Origin: Hansfordia pulvinata
Lineage: Eukaryota; Ascomycota; Sordariomycetes; Xylariales
DNA length: 64,000 bases
Assembly (NCBI GenBank): GCA_006538405.1
Contig: BJKQ01000009.1
Span: forward strand, 1,870,001-1,934,000
Reading direction: 5' to 3'
Shown here: positions 22,325-33,900 of the stretch, piece by piece
Position numbering within the stretch: position 1 is the stretch's first letter
Layout of the letters: every line of letters begins with the position of its first letter
The notes under the pieces: model-generated
Databases searched by the model: none
Seen by the model: the letters and a program-made list of their open reading frames with translations, nothing else
Told to the model about the DNA's origin: nothing
Made by a program: the position numbers and the translations under genes

Positions 22325-24318
22325 TCAAGAAGCTTCCCCAACATCTTTCCCTTCCCTTCCGGCCTTCCCCTCCTTCTCCTCCGCGGCCGCCTCCCCCCGC
22401 AGCACGGCGACGTCGCGGTCCCACAGCAGCGCGACGACGGGGGCGTGGGGCCCGCCGACGACGAGCCAGAAGGCGACGAGGCGGAGGACCGCGGGCCACG
22501 AGTAGGAGGCGGCGTGGGCGTGAGCGGGCGGTTGTTGTTGTTGTTGTTGTTGTTTTCCATCACTCACCACCTTCTCCTCCTGCTCCTCCTCCTTCTTCTT
22601 CTTATTCACCGGCACGTCGTCGTCATCCTGGGCGGTGGTCTTCGAAGACGAGGAAAGAGAGGAGGAGGAGTGGGGGGGAGGAGAGGTCAGGGCCGACCAG
22701 TGCAGCCAGACGGCCCAGGCGAGGAAGGGCGCGGCGCCGCCCCACACGTCGTACTGCAGGAAGTGCGCTGCCGGGGGGCTCAGGTCGCCGCCGGCGTAGG
22801 AGGCCGGGTCGGGCACGCGCGGGGGCGACCAGGGCGGCGAGGGGAGAAAGACGCGGGCCAGGGTGACGGTCGGGGAGCGCAGCATGGCTGCCAGGTAGGC
22901 TGCTAGGGAGGAGGTGAGGGTCGTCGTCGTCCCCATGGGGGCGGCGGCGGCGGTGGAGAAGGGGGAGAGGAGGAGGAGGGAGTCGGCGAGGCGGGCGCGC
23001 AGGGCCAGGGGCGCGAGCGAGAGCAGGGTGATGGGCACGTGGGTGAGGACGGCCGCAGCGAGGGCGAAGCGGTACACGCGCGCTGCGCCGGCGAGGTAGG
23101 CTTCTCCTTCTTCTGCGTATCCTGCTTGTGCTTCTGATGCCGTCTTTGAGCCCGTCTGTCGGGACGTATGTGATTTGGCCGTCTTCCTAGTGCTGCTGCT
23201 GCTGCTGCTGCTGCCGCCGCCGAGAGGTCCGAAGATGAGGGGCCCGAGTCGGCGCAGGGCGGCGTGGACGAGCATGCACCAGGCCGGGAAGGCCTGCCAG
23301 GCGGCCATGAGGGAGTAGTGGGTGGCCGCGGAGTGGCCGAGGACCGAGGGCCCCTTGGCCATGGGCCAGATGGGGGCGATGAGGACGAGGAAGACGGCGG
23401 GGGGCAGGGCGGCCATGTCCCACAGCGGGGCGGGCAGGACGTCGCGCCACCGCCGTCGCTGCCGCCCCCCGCGCTGTCCCTGCTGCTCGGCAGGAAACGG
23501 AGCACGAGGAGGAGGGGGAGGGGGAGAGGCGCCGGCGCCGGCGACGGGCGACGTGAGCACGTGCAGGACGAGCCAGGCGGGCATGCTGACGGTCCAGGCG
23601 ACGAGCTGCATGACCATGCCGTAGGACCCGGTCCAGGCGACGAGGCGGCCGCGGCTGGCGGCCCTCCGGCCCTCGAGCGCCAGGACCGTCCACCCGGCGA
23701 CGAACTGCGCCATGCCCCAGACGTAGAACAGCGTGTTCTCCCAGGGGATGCCGTCGCCGTCCAGCATGGCGCTGAACGCGCCCACCATGATGCTCAGCTG
23801 GGCGTCCAGGGCGCCCACGCCCGTGAAGTCGCGCTTGAACGGCGCCGGGGCCCCGGCCAGCTCCACGGCCCCGTCCCCGCCGCTGCTGCCCCGCCGACGA
23901 CGTCGCTGCCGCTGGGGCCGTTGCCGCCGGGTCGGGTGTTGGTGGCCACCGACAGCAGGACCTCGGCGAAGCCGCTGTGCAGGATGGCCCCCGTCGTCGC
24001 GTAGGCCCCGAAGGCGCTGCACGCGACGCACAGCGCGATGAGGGCGTTCCTGGCCGTCCGGTGGCTGTGGCTGGTTCGGGCGCCGGCGCCGGCGGCTGTC
24101 CGGGCCGGCGGCCGCGACGGCGTTTGTCCGCGACGGGTCTGTGGTTGGGAGGGTGAAAGAGGGAGGATTAGTCGGAATTCACCGTGACACTCTCACTCGC
24201 TCATAAGCTTCTCAAGCTGCCCCGATCTCGCCGGCTTGGCCAGCTGACCCCTTAGGGGAGGGGGGGGGGATGGGGTATGACGGTGGTGGGGAACAGTAGA
24301 TCGTACCATCGTATTCAT
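22325..24318 (-). CDS. Polytopic membrane protein, probable 1-base frame break
   Basis: An integral membrane protein with about eight hydrophobic helices, for example around ALIALCVACSAFGAYATTGA, YVWGMAQFVAGWTVLAL, AALPPAVFLVLIAPIW and VLRLVAFWLVVG. It broadly resembles a family of fungal membrane proteins with a LDAQLS...LDGDG...FYVWGMAQF region. I do not know its function. A tiny first exon (24318-24307, ATG AAT ACG ATG) joined through a 168-nt intron (GTACGA...CTAAT...CACAG) to 24138 gives an open N-terminal helix. The frame then changes within 23869-23892, where GGGG runs occur on the coding strand; one extra G joins the two halves. Without that repair, the literal frame from 24031 begins with an implausible Arg-rich stretch. 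Cytosolic loops contain a polyglutamine run and acidic/Lys-rich tracts near 22530-22640. The start exon is tentative. Confidence 0.65.
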
Positions 24319-24962
24319 GTATGGTAAGCGGCGGTGTGCTCGCAAGAGAGCGGGAACGGGAGCTGTCGAGACGCCGCCAGTTGCGTTGGGCTCCGCTCCG
24401 CCCCTCCGTGGATTCCGCCGGCCTCCGGGCTCGAAAAGTTGGGCCCCCGCCGGTATACGGAGCGCTGGATCGAGGCGGCGCTGACGTCGGCTCCTTGTTC
24501 GCTTCGAGCTCTCCCGCCCGTAGCTGCAGGTTCGGTTTACGGCGGGGGGAGACGTAAGAGGGATTTATCAGGAGGGGGAAGAGAGAAAAAGAAAAGAAAG
24601 GAGAGCACAGAAAGGATGACACACGGGTGCGCGAGCGCGGTGGGCGTGGGCAACAAGATGCTTGCTGGCGCCAGGAGACAGACCCCGGAGCATACGCGCA
24701 CACGATGGCTCGCGCGTCAAGGGTGACCCCGGCCGGGATAATCTCAGCGGGAGGAGCCCAGGCCGCCCGTTCTCGGGGCGGTGGAGCGAAGGGCCCTGCT
24801 GGCTTCGGCGGGTGACGAGAGGGAGAAATGAATAATAAGAGGTGCGCGTTGTTTTACGACGACGACGACCACGCTGTCGCCCGGTGCCGTTCGTTCCGTT
24901 TTTGGGGACTCTCAGCAGTAGGATGCGTGTACAGGCACGAGTATAGGCATAGGCGAATGCGC

Positions 24963-24978
24963 ATACGAGTACTCGTAT
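24963..24978. repeat. Perfect 16-base palindrome ATACGAGTACTCGTAT
   Basis: The longest perfect copy of the dispersed CGAGTACTCG palindrome. A half-site (gcacgagtat) lies about 25 bases upstream. Confidence 0.9.
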
Positions 24979-25465
24979 CACAGGGGTGGAAGGAAGTGCA
25001 CAGTAGACAGACAGAGAGATAGGGATACAGGGAGGGAGAGAGGGAGGACCGGGATCGGGAGGCTGATGCGGGAATTGCCTCGTTTTCTCTCCCTCTTGGC
25101 TATCGCCCGCCCAGCGCCCGCCCATTCTCCTGCGCCAGAATCCATCATTCGCGCGCGCGCGCGCATGTGTGTGTATGTGTTCCGGCTCTTACTCCGCCGG
25201 CGAGTCTCGTTGCATGCCGCATCACCACTACCAAGCTTTCTCTCTCCCTCTCTCCCTCTCTCGTCGGCAGCCAGCGGGATAACTCGTAAGCCAAAGAAGC
25301 CTCCTCAGCCCGGACTGCAAGGACAAGACGTCACAGGGCCACGGGCGACGGCGCGGTCTCGACCGGGTGCGTCGCGCCAATGCGGGCGGACCCAGCGAAT
25401 CTCCAGAGGCGGACGCCTGCCTGCGCCCGTTCGTCTGGTGTGTCCGTGAGTCCGTGAGTCTTTTT

Positions 25466-25466
<1 letters not shown>

Positions 25467-25502
<36 letters not shown>
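25467..25502. repeat. (GGCT)9 tetranucleotide repeat
   Basis: Nine tandem GGCT units after a short T run. It lies outside any supported gene. Confidence 0.9.
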
Positions 25503-25503
<1 letters not shown>

Positions 25504-26713
25504 TGCGTGCCGTCTGTCGTGTGGTGGGTGTTCCCGCGGTCACGAGCGGCCCATGCACAAGTACGCAATCCCGCGTCGCCCGTCGCCCGCCCCCGTCTGT
25601 GGGTGGCGTGCCGTAGCGTGCCTGTGTGTCTTGCTGCTTGGAGGCTAAGTCAATACGCGCAAGGCCCTGCTTGTCGTCTTCCTCGGCAGGGAGGCGGCGC
25701 GGTTTTGTGTCATACGAGTGCTCTGGGAGTTCAACTCGCAGGACGAGTAGGTGGAAGCGTGAAAGCGTGCCGAGTTGTGCGCGCGTTTCCGAGAGAAAAG
25801 AGTCCAGGAGCGAGCGGCACGCTGTGTGCCCTGTGAATCACAGAAGCACAACTCTGTGCCAGGCTGGCTGGCGGGTGCTTTTCTTGAGAGAAGCCCTTTC
25901 GGAGTCGACTGCCCGCGTGGGTTCGATGGGAGGGCGGACGGAAGAGGGGGGTTCTCATTCTCCGCTCCACGGGATTCTCGACTCAATCTTCTTTTGCCTT
26001 CTCCTTTCCTCTACTTGCATTCTCGCAACAAGCAAGTGACCCCATCCGCCGTCTCGGCTGTACGCAAGAGTCCCCAAGCTCGCCATTAGCGATGCCCATC
26101 ATCACATCGTCGGGAATAGCAAAGATGGTGCTGTTTCTTGTCGGGCTTTCGGGGCACCCGAGGACGGACGGGAGAAGATGGACAGCAAGGGGGAAGTGCC
26201 CAGACGCCGCCGTTCCGCTCCTTTGCGGGCCAGGGCACCAGGGCACGCAGGGCTACCTGATGACGCTAGCCTCGGCGACGATCTGTCGACCGACCCATCG
26301 CAGCCCTGACGAGGATGGACGAATAATGGATGGTTGCCTGTTACGAGTAGTCGTGGGCCCCCCCCCCGTCACCACGACTCAAGAGGCAGGCGGGCGTGGC
26401 GGGTATAGCCGCTGGTGGCTTGCACGAGTCGCCGACTCGGGGCCACTCACACACGCACACGTGCATGACAAGCGAGCGCCAGCGCCCAAAGTTGGGCGAT
26501 AGGTTCCTGTGGCAGCTGTCGAGCTGTGGCGGTGCTGCGGCCGGTGCTGTCGGGTCCATGACGGTTCGAGGAGCTGCAGAAGTGTGTGGCTAGTGGCCTA
26601 CAGATCGCCACGCACCGCCACGCACCGCCACGCCACTGGCCCCGTGGCGTCGATTCTCTGCAGCTCGGGTGGTCATGTTTGATCCACCGCCCTGGCCCAG
26701 TGTCGTGTCCGGG

Positions 26714-26723
26714 CGAGTACTCG
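26714..26723. repeat. Palindrome CGAGTACTCG
   Basis: Perfect copy of the dispersed 10-base palindrome core, followed at once by GAGTCG. Confidence 0.85.
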
Positions 26724-26925
26724 AGTCGTGCCCGTGCTCATCCATTGTCCGTCCGTCGGTCCGCCGGCATACCCGATCCGGCCAGACACGGGGGAGCAGG
26801 ACGCGTCTTGGTTTCGCCACGACAGCAACCGCTTCCCCGGACTCTGCTGGCCAGACTCTCCGTGCCATGACCATGTTTTTCCCTGGTTCTCTTTCTGTGT
26901 CGTTGCGGGGCGGCCGTGGAGTGGG

Positions 26926-26952
26926 CAGCAGCAGCAGCAGCAGCAGCAGCAG
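26926..26952. repeat. (CAG)9 repeat outside genes
   Basis: About nine CAG units. Unlike the CAG tracts in the CAF40 and NmrA-like genes, this one is in no supported reading frame. Confidence 0.85.
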
Positions 26953-27477
26953 AGCTTGGCTGCTTCACGCGAGGCCGTGTGGTGCCGCGTCGTCACCTTG
27001 TCTTGGACCCGGAACTCATCAACTCGGAGAAGGTGCAGCGTGCCCGTGGCCCTGCGTCATGGTATACGAGTACCTCAAGGTGTTAGCTCCAGGGCATTCA
27101 TGACAAGCCGAGGCCGGTACACTGACTTTCACCACACACGGGTGACAGCCATCGTCACACGAACGGCACACTGGCGGCTGCCCTGTGCGTCTGCTTGCTC
27201 GTCATGGACTTGAACCTCCATCCTCGAGCCATGCACGCCTGCACGAGTATGCTTGATGGCCAACTTGCGGCGAAGGCAAGCGAGGAGACAATGCTCCGGA
27301 AAAGTTGAAGCTTGTGGCTCATGCGCCGCTTCGAGACAACGAGGGCGAGTAGATGGCATGATGGGCCTCGTGAGGACATCCCCTAATAAGGGCGAAAGGA
27401 CCAGCCGGGCTTGGCCACGGGAATCAAATCACGGAGAGGGCCATCGAGACCAACCAACAGCTGGGCGTGCGAGAGCA

Positions 27478-27487
27478 CGAGTACTCG
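27478..27487. repeat. Palindrome CGAGTACTCG
   Basis: Perfect core copy within gcacgagtactcgc, followed about 25 bases later by a half-site (ctactcgtacc). Confidence 0.85.
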
Positions 27488-28470
27488 CCCGTCTGTCCAC
27501 TTATTACCTACTCGTACCTCCCTTGTTACCTGGACTCACTCTGAAAGGGGGTTGTATGGGCTGGCAGAGGCGCCAAACACGGGCCAACCAGGAGCCCAGG
27601 CTGCGTGCGCACGTGGTCGTGGTCTAGGCCGGTATGGAGCGGACAGCTAGATTAGCACGGGCGGTTGGCTATTTTGTGCCCTCCACTAGTCGGACTGTGC
27701 TCTGCAAAGAGATGTGGCGGTGATGATGGTGGTGGTGGCGGTGGTGGTGGTGATGGTGCTGTCGTCAAAACCACCAAGTCATTGATCGTGATATCCCATG
27801 TCACTGCACGGATAAGGTAAGGTAATGACAGCCTACCTAACCTTACCTAACCTACATCTCGTAACCTAATACCTACCCGACTGTGAAAGCCGGAGGAAAT
27901 GGCCCGCCACGGGACGCGGCAGATGTGGCAGCGGCGGGCAAGGTTGAAACAGGGCTGGGCACGGTTCCAGCGTCGACCGGTCCCTGCAATTACCTACAGA
28001 GTGTTTCTATTATTACATTCTACAGCGCATATCTACGAGACGAGTCCTCGCATGTAAGGCAAGGTAAGGTATGTATGTATGTACTCGCGCATGTACCTTG
28101 CCGAGCGTTGGACGTAGACAAGGTACGAGTGCGTTTCAGGCCCGCCGACAACGTCTCTGCGCCGGCCGTTTTGCTCCGGTGGCGCGCTGATTCTGCCCAT
28201 GTTCGCACTCCCACCGCACACTCACACTGCCCACACACAGCAGCAACTCATCACTTGACGTGCGTTCCGTGCCTCTCTGGTCTTCTCTCGCATCACCCAG
28301 CATCGTACACGGGCATTTGCACCGGTCGCCGCCCGTCCGAGCCACACAAGACCCCTGAACGAACCCTGAGCCGCCATTCGTCATGGTGACATTGGATCCC
28401 GCGGATCTGGGTTGGCTGGCCCTTGATAGGTGCGTGCCTTACAGAAGCCCAATCTATCGTGGCTTGTCTG

Positions 28471-28482
28471 CGAGTACTCGTA
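28471..28482. repeat. Palindrome CGAGTACTCGTA
   Basis: Perfect core copy, followed about 15 bases later by a second half-site (gctcgtacgc). Confidence 0.85.
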
Positions 28483-29821
28483 CACACCAATGTGCTCGTA
28501 CGCAGACAGCCAACCACTCACAGCCTCGTCCGCAGGAACCTCACCGGCACTCGTCTTGCCCCCCCCCCCCCTGTCGCATCGCCGTCCCCGTCCGCCCCCT
28601 GCCTCCCAGGATGACCTCTAGTCAACTCTATCGCCGCCCCGTCGACCGTCGACGCCCCCTTTGGGACGCCCCGGGACGCCGCCTCAGGAACCCGTCTGCC
28701 TCTACCGGCCGGGTGGGTTCCCGCTCTCCTGTCAGCCCGTCGGCCCTGTGCCAGATCTCACATCCCCATCCTCGTCTCGTACGGGCGTTACTCGCGGGCG
28801 CTTCTGTCCTCCCGAGACCTGCTACTCGAGTCACCCTGGACACAGGAACCTCCTCCGACTTGAGTCGCCCGCGCGCGCGCCATGGAACAGACGTGGACGC
28901 GCGCTTGGGCGCCGTTGGCCGTAGCCAGCCCGTTAGGCCCGCGTGCGGATCTCACACCTCCAGACCGTCTACTCGTCAGGTAGGTAGGAGGTAGTCAGTA
29001 AAAGACAGGGTCGCCCCGTAGCCCTTGCGGCTCTGCGCTGCCGCCCGCCGCAGAAAATTCTCGACTCGACTCGTTACGTGTCTCTGCCCGAGATCGTCAC
29101 CCGCCAAGTGGAGAGAGCCCCCATGACGCCGCCACTGCCCAGATTTCCTGCTTTTGCTTTGCTTGGTGCCCGCCTCCCATTCACTCACTCATTCCCCGTC
29201 CCCCTCGGTGTGAAATGCCATGGTCCGTTGCGCAGTAGCTGCCCCAGATCCGCCCCTCCCTACGAGCACGCCCCCCCATGTCCCGTAGCCCCAGCTGGCT
29301 GCCCGATGGTCCCTCAAATGCCGATTCATTCCTCTCCTGTGGTCCGGGTAGACGCGTCCCGCCCTGCAGAGGCCAAGGCAAACCCAGAGAGGCCCGCGGA
29401 TGAAAGAAAAAAAAAAGTCAGAGAGTCTAATCTATCGGATCCTTTCCCCGGACCCAAGGCTCCTGCGAGACGAGACCCTGTAGGCGACCGAGTCCTGGCC
29501 GTGCTGCCTGACCTGCGTTCCTAGTCCGTCACTTGTGTAGTAAAGAATAATAAGGTGCGAGTACTGGCACTCGCTCTCTTCCTCGAGTCGTCCCCCGGTC
29601 CCGGACAAGAAAGATATCTCCAACAAGACCCTCTTTTATCATCAACAGACGAAAGGCCCCAGGCTCTCGTTACTTAACAGCGCGCGTTGCCACCCGGGTG
29701 TTTTACTTTGCCTTCCCTGCTCCGCTCCCGCTCCCTGCTGTGATTCGCTTCATGTGTCGAAAACTCAACCTTGACTTGACACTCACAACCGCAGCTTCCC
29801 ACTCGACTCGTCACCCTCGCG

Positions 29822-30909
29822 ATGCCTCCTTTGGGGGAACCCCCTTCCGACTCGGAGAGGGTCTCACAACCTGTCGCGGGCTCTGACCCGGAGAGGCTCT
29901 CACCACCCGTCACCGGCTCTGACCCGGAGAGGCTCTCACCACCCGTCACCGGCTCCGACCCAGAGAGGCTCTCACCGCCCGTCACCGGCGCGGCCGACCG
30001 GGTCTCGGCCTCGCTCCGCCAGCCATGGCTCTCGGCGGAAGCCGACTCGTCCAACCCGGAGACGCTCTACGAGTTGCCGCTGGGGGGCCTCCAGTCCGGC
30101 GTGGCCGACCCCTCGCCCAGCCGGTCCGGCTCGACGCGGGGGCCGCCGGCGCAGCACCGCCACACCGAGTCCCGGCAGTCCGAGTCGTCCAACCGCCACT
30201 CCATGGCCTCGCAGCGCATGTCGGAGCTGCGGTCGGAGATGCGGGCGCACCAGGCCCAGATCCAGCAGCTCACCGAGGCCCACCAGGCCGTCCACAACGC
30301 CGTCTCGGGCATCAACGCCACCCAGGAGCTGCTGAGGATGGCGCCCCAGAAACAGCTGGGTGAGTCGGGAGATGGGGGAATGGACGAGCCCCTGCCTGCT
30401 AACCCCCCGGGGGCCCAACCCAGCCCCCAAGTTGCAGCACACAGAGAGCAGTCTAGTAGCTAACCAGAGAAAACAGAACCAGGGGAAGCGGAGGACCAGA
30501 GCGCCCAGCAGCAGCAGCTCGGTTACGTCGACGAGGGCGTCCAGAAGGAGGACGAGCGCCAAGACATGGACCCCATCACCAGCCAGCAGACCAAGCGCAG
30601 CACGTTCCACGAGTACCAGGAGGAGCAGGACCTGCCCGAGCAGCCCATGAATCAGCCCCCTAACGCGGAGCGCCAGGGCTGGGTCGACGAGGACTACTAC
30701 GACAACAACCCGTGGTACGGCCAGAAGAAGGACAAGCCCATCTTCAGCTTGGGCCGCCCGCTGCCGCACACCAGCCGCTTCCGGGGCAAGTCCAAGAAGG
30801 AGAAGCCGAGGCCCAAGGCGGAGCCGGACCTCGAGTCTGGCGAGGGCGGCGGCGGCGGTGGCAAGGGCAAAGGCAAGAGCACCTCGAACGACGCAGGGAA
30901 CAACGGCGA

Positions 30910-30942
<33 letters not shown>

Positions 30943-32507
30943 TGGTGACAACGACGGCGACGGCGAAGGAGGGGACCAGGCCAACACGCACAAGAACGCA
31001 CGCAAGGGCCCCGGCTACGAGCAGGGCGACAAGTACAACATTGGCGACGAGCCGCTGGGCCAGCAGGAGACGGACGAGGTCGAGGAGGGCAAGACGGACC
31101 CGGACGAGGCCCGCAACTGGTGGGCGCGCTTCCGCGCGAGGTACCCCGAGCTCCTGGCCGAGTTTCTCTGCGTAAGTTTTTTTTTTTATGATTCTGACCT
31201 CTTCTTCGATTTTCTTGTATCGTGCAGGTTCTCCCACGCTCGCAAGCGCCCATCGCTGACTGCCCCCGTACGCAGACGGGCATGACGGTCTTCTTGGGCC
31301 TCTGCGCCACGATATCCGTCAACCTGTCCCAGGGCTCGTCCTACCCGTACGGCACATATGAGACGGTGAGTCCCCTCCCCCCTTTTTTATTATTATTCCA
31401 AGCCTCGTCCCCATCCGCGAAAAGCCCTCTATGCCGCTCCGCAAACGCGCCTCCTCCTCCTCCTCCTCCTCCTCCTCCTCCTCCTCCAACTGCCGACGGA
31501 CAAAACTGACAAAAAAAAACAGACGTGCTGGGCCTGGGGCTTCAGCATGATGCTGGGCATCTACATCGGGGGTGGCGTGTCGGGCGCGCACATGAGCCCG
31601 GCCATCAGCATCTGCCTGACGCTGTTCCGCGGGTTCCCGACGCCGCAGCTGTGCGCCTACATTGTCGTGCAGTTCCTCGCCAGCATCTGCGCCGCCGCGC
31701 TCGCCTACGGCGTCTACTACGACGCCATCCACCACTTCGACCCGGGCCTGCAGGACACGTACACCCTGTGGTTCTCCTCCCCGCAGCCCTGGGTCACCAA
31801 CGGCGGCGCCGCCGCCACCACCTTCGTCGCCGGCTCCGTCCAGATGATCTCCGTCTTCGCCCTCGGCGACGACCAGAACAACCCCCCCGGCGCGGGCCTG
31901 CATGCCTTTGTAAGCCTTCCATCCTGCTCCCGCTCCTGTTTCTTTTTTCTTCTTTAGTCTTCCTTCCTCTGCTCAGCTTTCGCCCGCGGTGTCTCTGGAT
32001 AGCCAAGGTCTGACCAAACCAACCACCAAACAGATCATAGGCATGGTGTCGACCACGATGAAGTTCTGCTTCGGCTACAACACGGGCTCCGCCCTGAACC
32101 CGGCCTCGGACTTTGGCCCGCGTCTGCTCTCGCTCATGGTCGGCTACCAGAACCCCAAGATTTTCCAGAACTCGTGGTGGATCTACGGCCCGTGGGCGTC
32201 TTCTCGTATGTCAAAGCAACAAAAGCCCCCCCCCTCCCTCCCCCCTTTAACCTCCCTCTCTCTCCTCCTTCCTTTCTGTCTCTTCCCCCCCCTCAGCATC
32301 CACGATCCCAGACAGGACCATACACTAACCCCGCAATCTTCAGTGGCCGGCTCCCTCTTCGGGTGCGTTTTGTACGACCTGCTCATCTTCGTCGGCACCG
32401 AGTCGCCCGTCAACTACCGGGTCCCCAGGGCCTTCCGCAAGAAGAAGGACAAGGCAAAGCAGATCAAGGCCAAGGGGTTCCGGGCCAAGATCAAGGAGAA
32501 GCTCTGA
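29822..32507 (+). CDS. Aquaglyceroporin-like MIP channel with long N-terminal extension
   Basis: Major-intrinsic-protein channel for water, glycerol or similar solutes, probably in the plasma membrane. Six exons, 29822-30359, 30483-31171, 31276-31365, 31523-31909, 32034-32205 and 32344-32507, all with consensus junctions and compatible phases, give 679 residues. The channel occupies about residues 405-655. The first pore box reads GAHMSPAIS (residues 463-466, Ser replacing the usual Asn of NPA). The second is LNPASDFGPR (590-594), whose Asp is the usual aquaglyceroporin signature position. The N-terminal 400 residues are hydrophilic. They hold three tandem GSDPERLSPPVT repeats, a Gln-rich helix, a Gly/Lys stretch and twelve consecutive Asp. 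The C-terminus ends in a Lys-rich tail. A long N-terminus is known to gate yeast Fps1; a similar role here is inference. Confidence 0.92.
29879..29986 (+). repeat. Three tandem 36-base coding repeats
   Basis: Units at 29879-29914, 29915-29950 and 29951-29986 each encode GSDPERLSPPVT. The first two are identical and the third differs by a few silent changes, so the expansion is recent. Confidence 0.9.
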
Positions 32508-33480
32508 AAATGGGAGGGGAAACTGCACTTTTTTCTTCTTTTTACCTCGTAGACGAACCTACAGATCAACGGCCACACCAGCGATTGGCGCTTTTCTTTC
32601 TTTCTTTTTTGATATTTCCCCAGCCACACGCAGCAATGGCAATTGCACCCGTTCCAGGCTCTTTCAGAGAAAAGGCAATCCAGGGGAGAGACGGCGGGGG
32701 GGGACAATGGTTTAGAAACACGGGAGCGTTTTGTTTTCATCATTTTCTTCTTCTCTGATTTTCGGTTTCCCCATTTCGTCGCGAGACCTCGCGGCAGGCT
32801 CGGCGCTTTGCTGGAAATAGATACAGGGTTCTCCGCGATAGATCTCGCTTAGTAATGTTCATTTCAGGCTGGACGCCATGTCGCCTATGACAGTTCAACG
32901 AGACATCTGCTCCTACCCTGGGTGAGAGAGACAGAGAGCAGTCATGGCCGTGCATACATAGTAGCAGACCAGACTGCAGACAAGGTTTGTACGTATCGGC
33001 ACCGCTGCGTCGCCAATCAGATCCATTTGCTCATGCTTGATCACCTTGCGGGCAGCCAGCGAACAGCCTCAACCAGGGTGCAGAGTAACATCGTCGACGA
33101 TATCAAAATGATACGAGCAAGCCGCGATTGTAGCAAAGGATGGCCCAGCTTTCCACATCGCAGCTCAACACACCGCGAGACAGCCACTGCTCAAGGCCAC
33201 GGTGTCGAGGTTATTCAATATTCGTCGTGGTGATTAACTACCTGTCAAGAGGATACGAGGTAAACCAGCCACCGTTCTATCCGTCTAACCCGCAGTGTTT
33301 GCTACCCGTAGCCCGAAATCGCGACAACATCGCCAAGCACGCACCCTAGAAAAGGAGTAAAGGAGGGAGGACACCCAGGCCCATCCAAGACCCCGGGTTG
33401 CCAGCCCCGCCGCGATCCCGACAGCCAGCCCGGCGCGGTGCCTTCTCCGCCTTGACTCTCCCCGGGCAGCCCGCACCCGC
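32508..33480. other. Intergenic region
   Basis: Downstream of the aquaglyceroporin; T-rich just after its stop, as expected for a 3' UTR. No supported gene. Confidence 0.5.
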
Positions 33481-33900
33481 TCAAGCAGACCCCTCCCCCT
33501 CGGCCACGCCCGTGCGGTTCGGGGAGAAGATGGTCGGGCAGCCACATCGGGTTGGCGGCGTGTGTGTGAGAGCGACAAAGACGATGGCGATCATCTGGAA
33601 GGCGAGGGGCTGTTAGACGAAGGGGTGATAGGAGAGGTCGGGAGATTGGCCAACTGACCGACGGACGGGATCTCTGGTGCAGGATGCAGGCATCGTGGAC
33701 CTGGTGGAAATGGAAAGTCGTGCTGGGGGCGACAGCGCTGTGCGTGGGAGGGCGTCACTTTGTTCTCGGTGATACTGGTCGACCGCCAGTTCAGGGGGGT
33801 CTCGAGAAACCCGACGGCCTCGAGCAGGAGATGCGGGGTGGAGGTGGGTGCCCGCGTAGATAGGGGAGATGTGGATGGGAATGATACGGGTGGGTAGAGA
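33481..33900 (-). CDS. Doubtful small gene or gene remnant with one intron
   Basis: Function unknown. A well-formed intron (33658-33595; GTCAGT...CTAAC...TTCCAG, 64 nt) joins HQVHDACILHQRSRPS in phase to MIAIVFVALTHTPP and a stop at 33481-33483. Upstream, a second frame with high third-position GC reads HLLLEAVGFLETPLNWRS. Joining it to the downstream frame needs one base removed near 33705-33715. I found no start codon and recognise no family, so this may be a pseudogene, an indel-damaged gene or chance. Confidence 0.25.

Larger units (their letters stand above)
24319..29821. other. 5.5 kb gene-free block rich in microsatellites and palindromes
   Basis: The longest stretch without a supported gene. 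Frames on both strands are short, mutually overlapping and without domains. It contains (GGCT)n, (CAG)n, GGT/GTG tracts, C homopolymers at about 26350 and 28560, GT/CG alternation near 25150, TAAGGTAAGG/CCTAACCTTA repeats near 27815-27880, and many copies of CGAGTACTCG or half-sites. It could be a recombination-prone spacer, a non-coding transcript or the remains of lost genes. Confidence 0.5.

Noticed and set aside
22173..22906. Plus-strand and other minus-strand frames over the membrane-protein gene
   Set aside because: Low-complexity shadows of the Gln/Glu/Lys-coded loops.
24568..25125. Frame of 185 codons on the minus strand in the gene-free block
   Set aside because: Arg/Pro/Ser/Leu-rich without motifs; overlapping frames of equal quality exist on the other strand.
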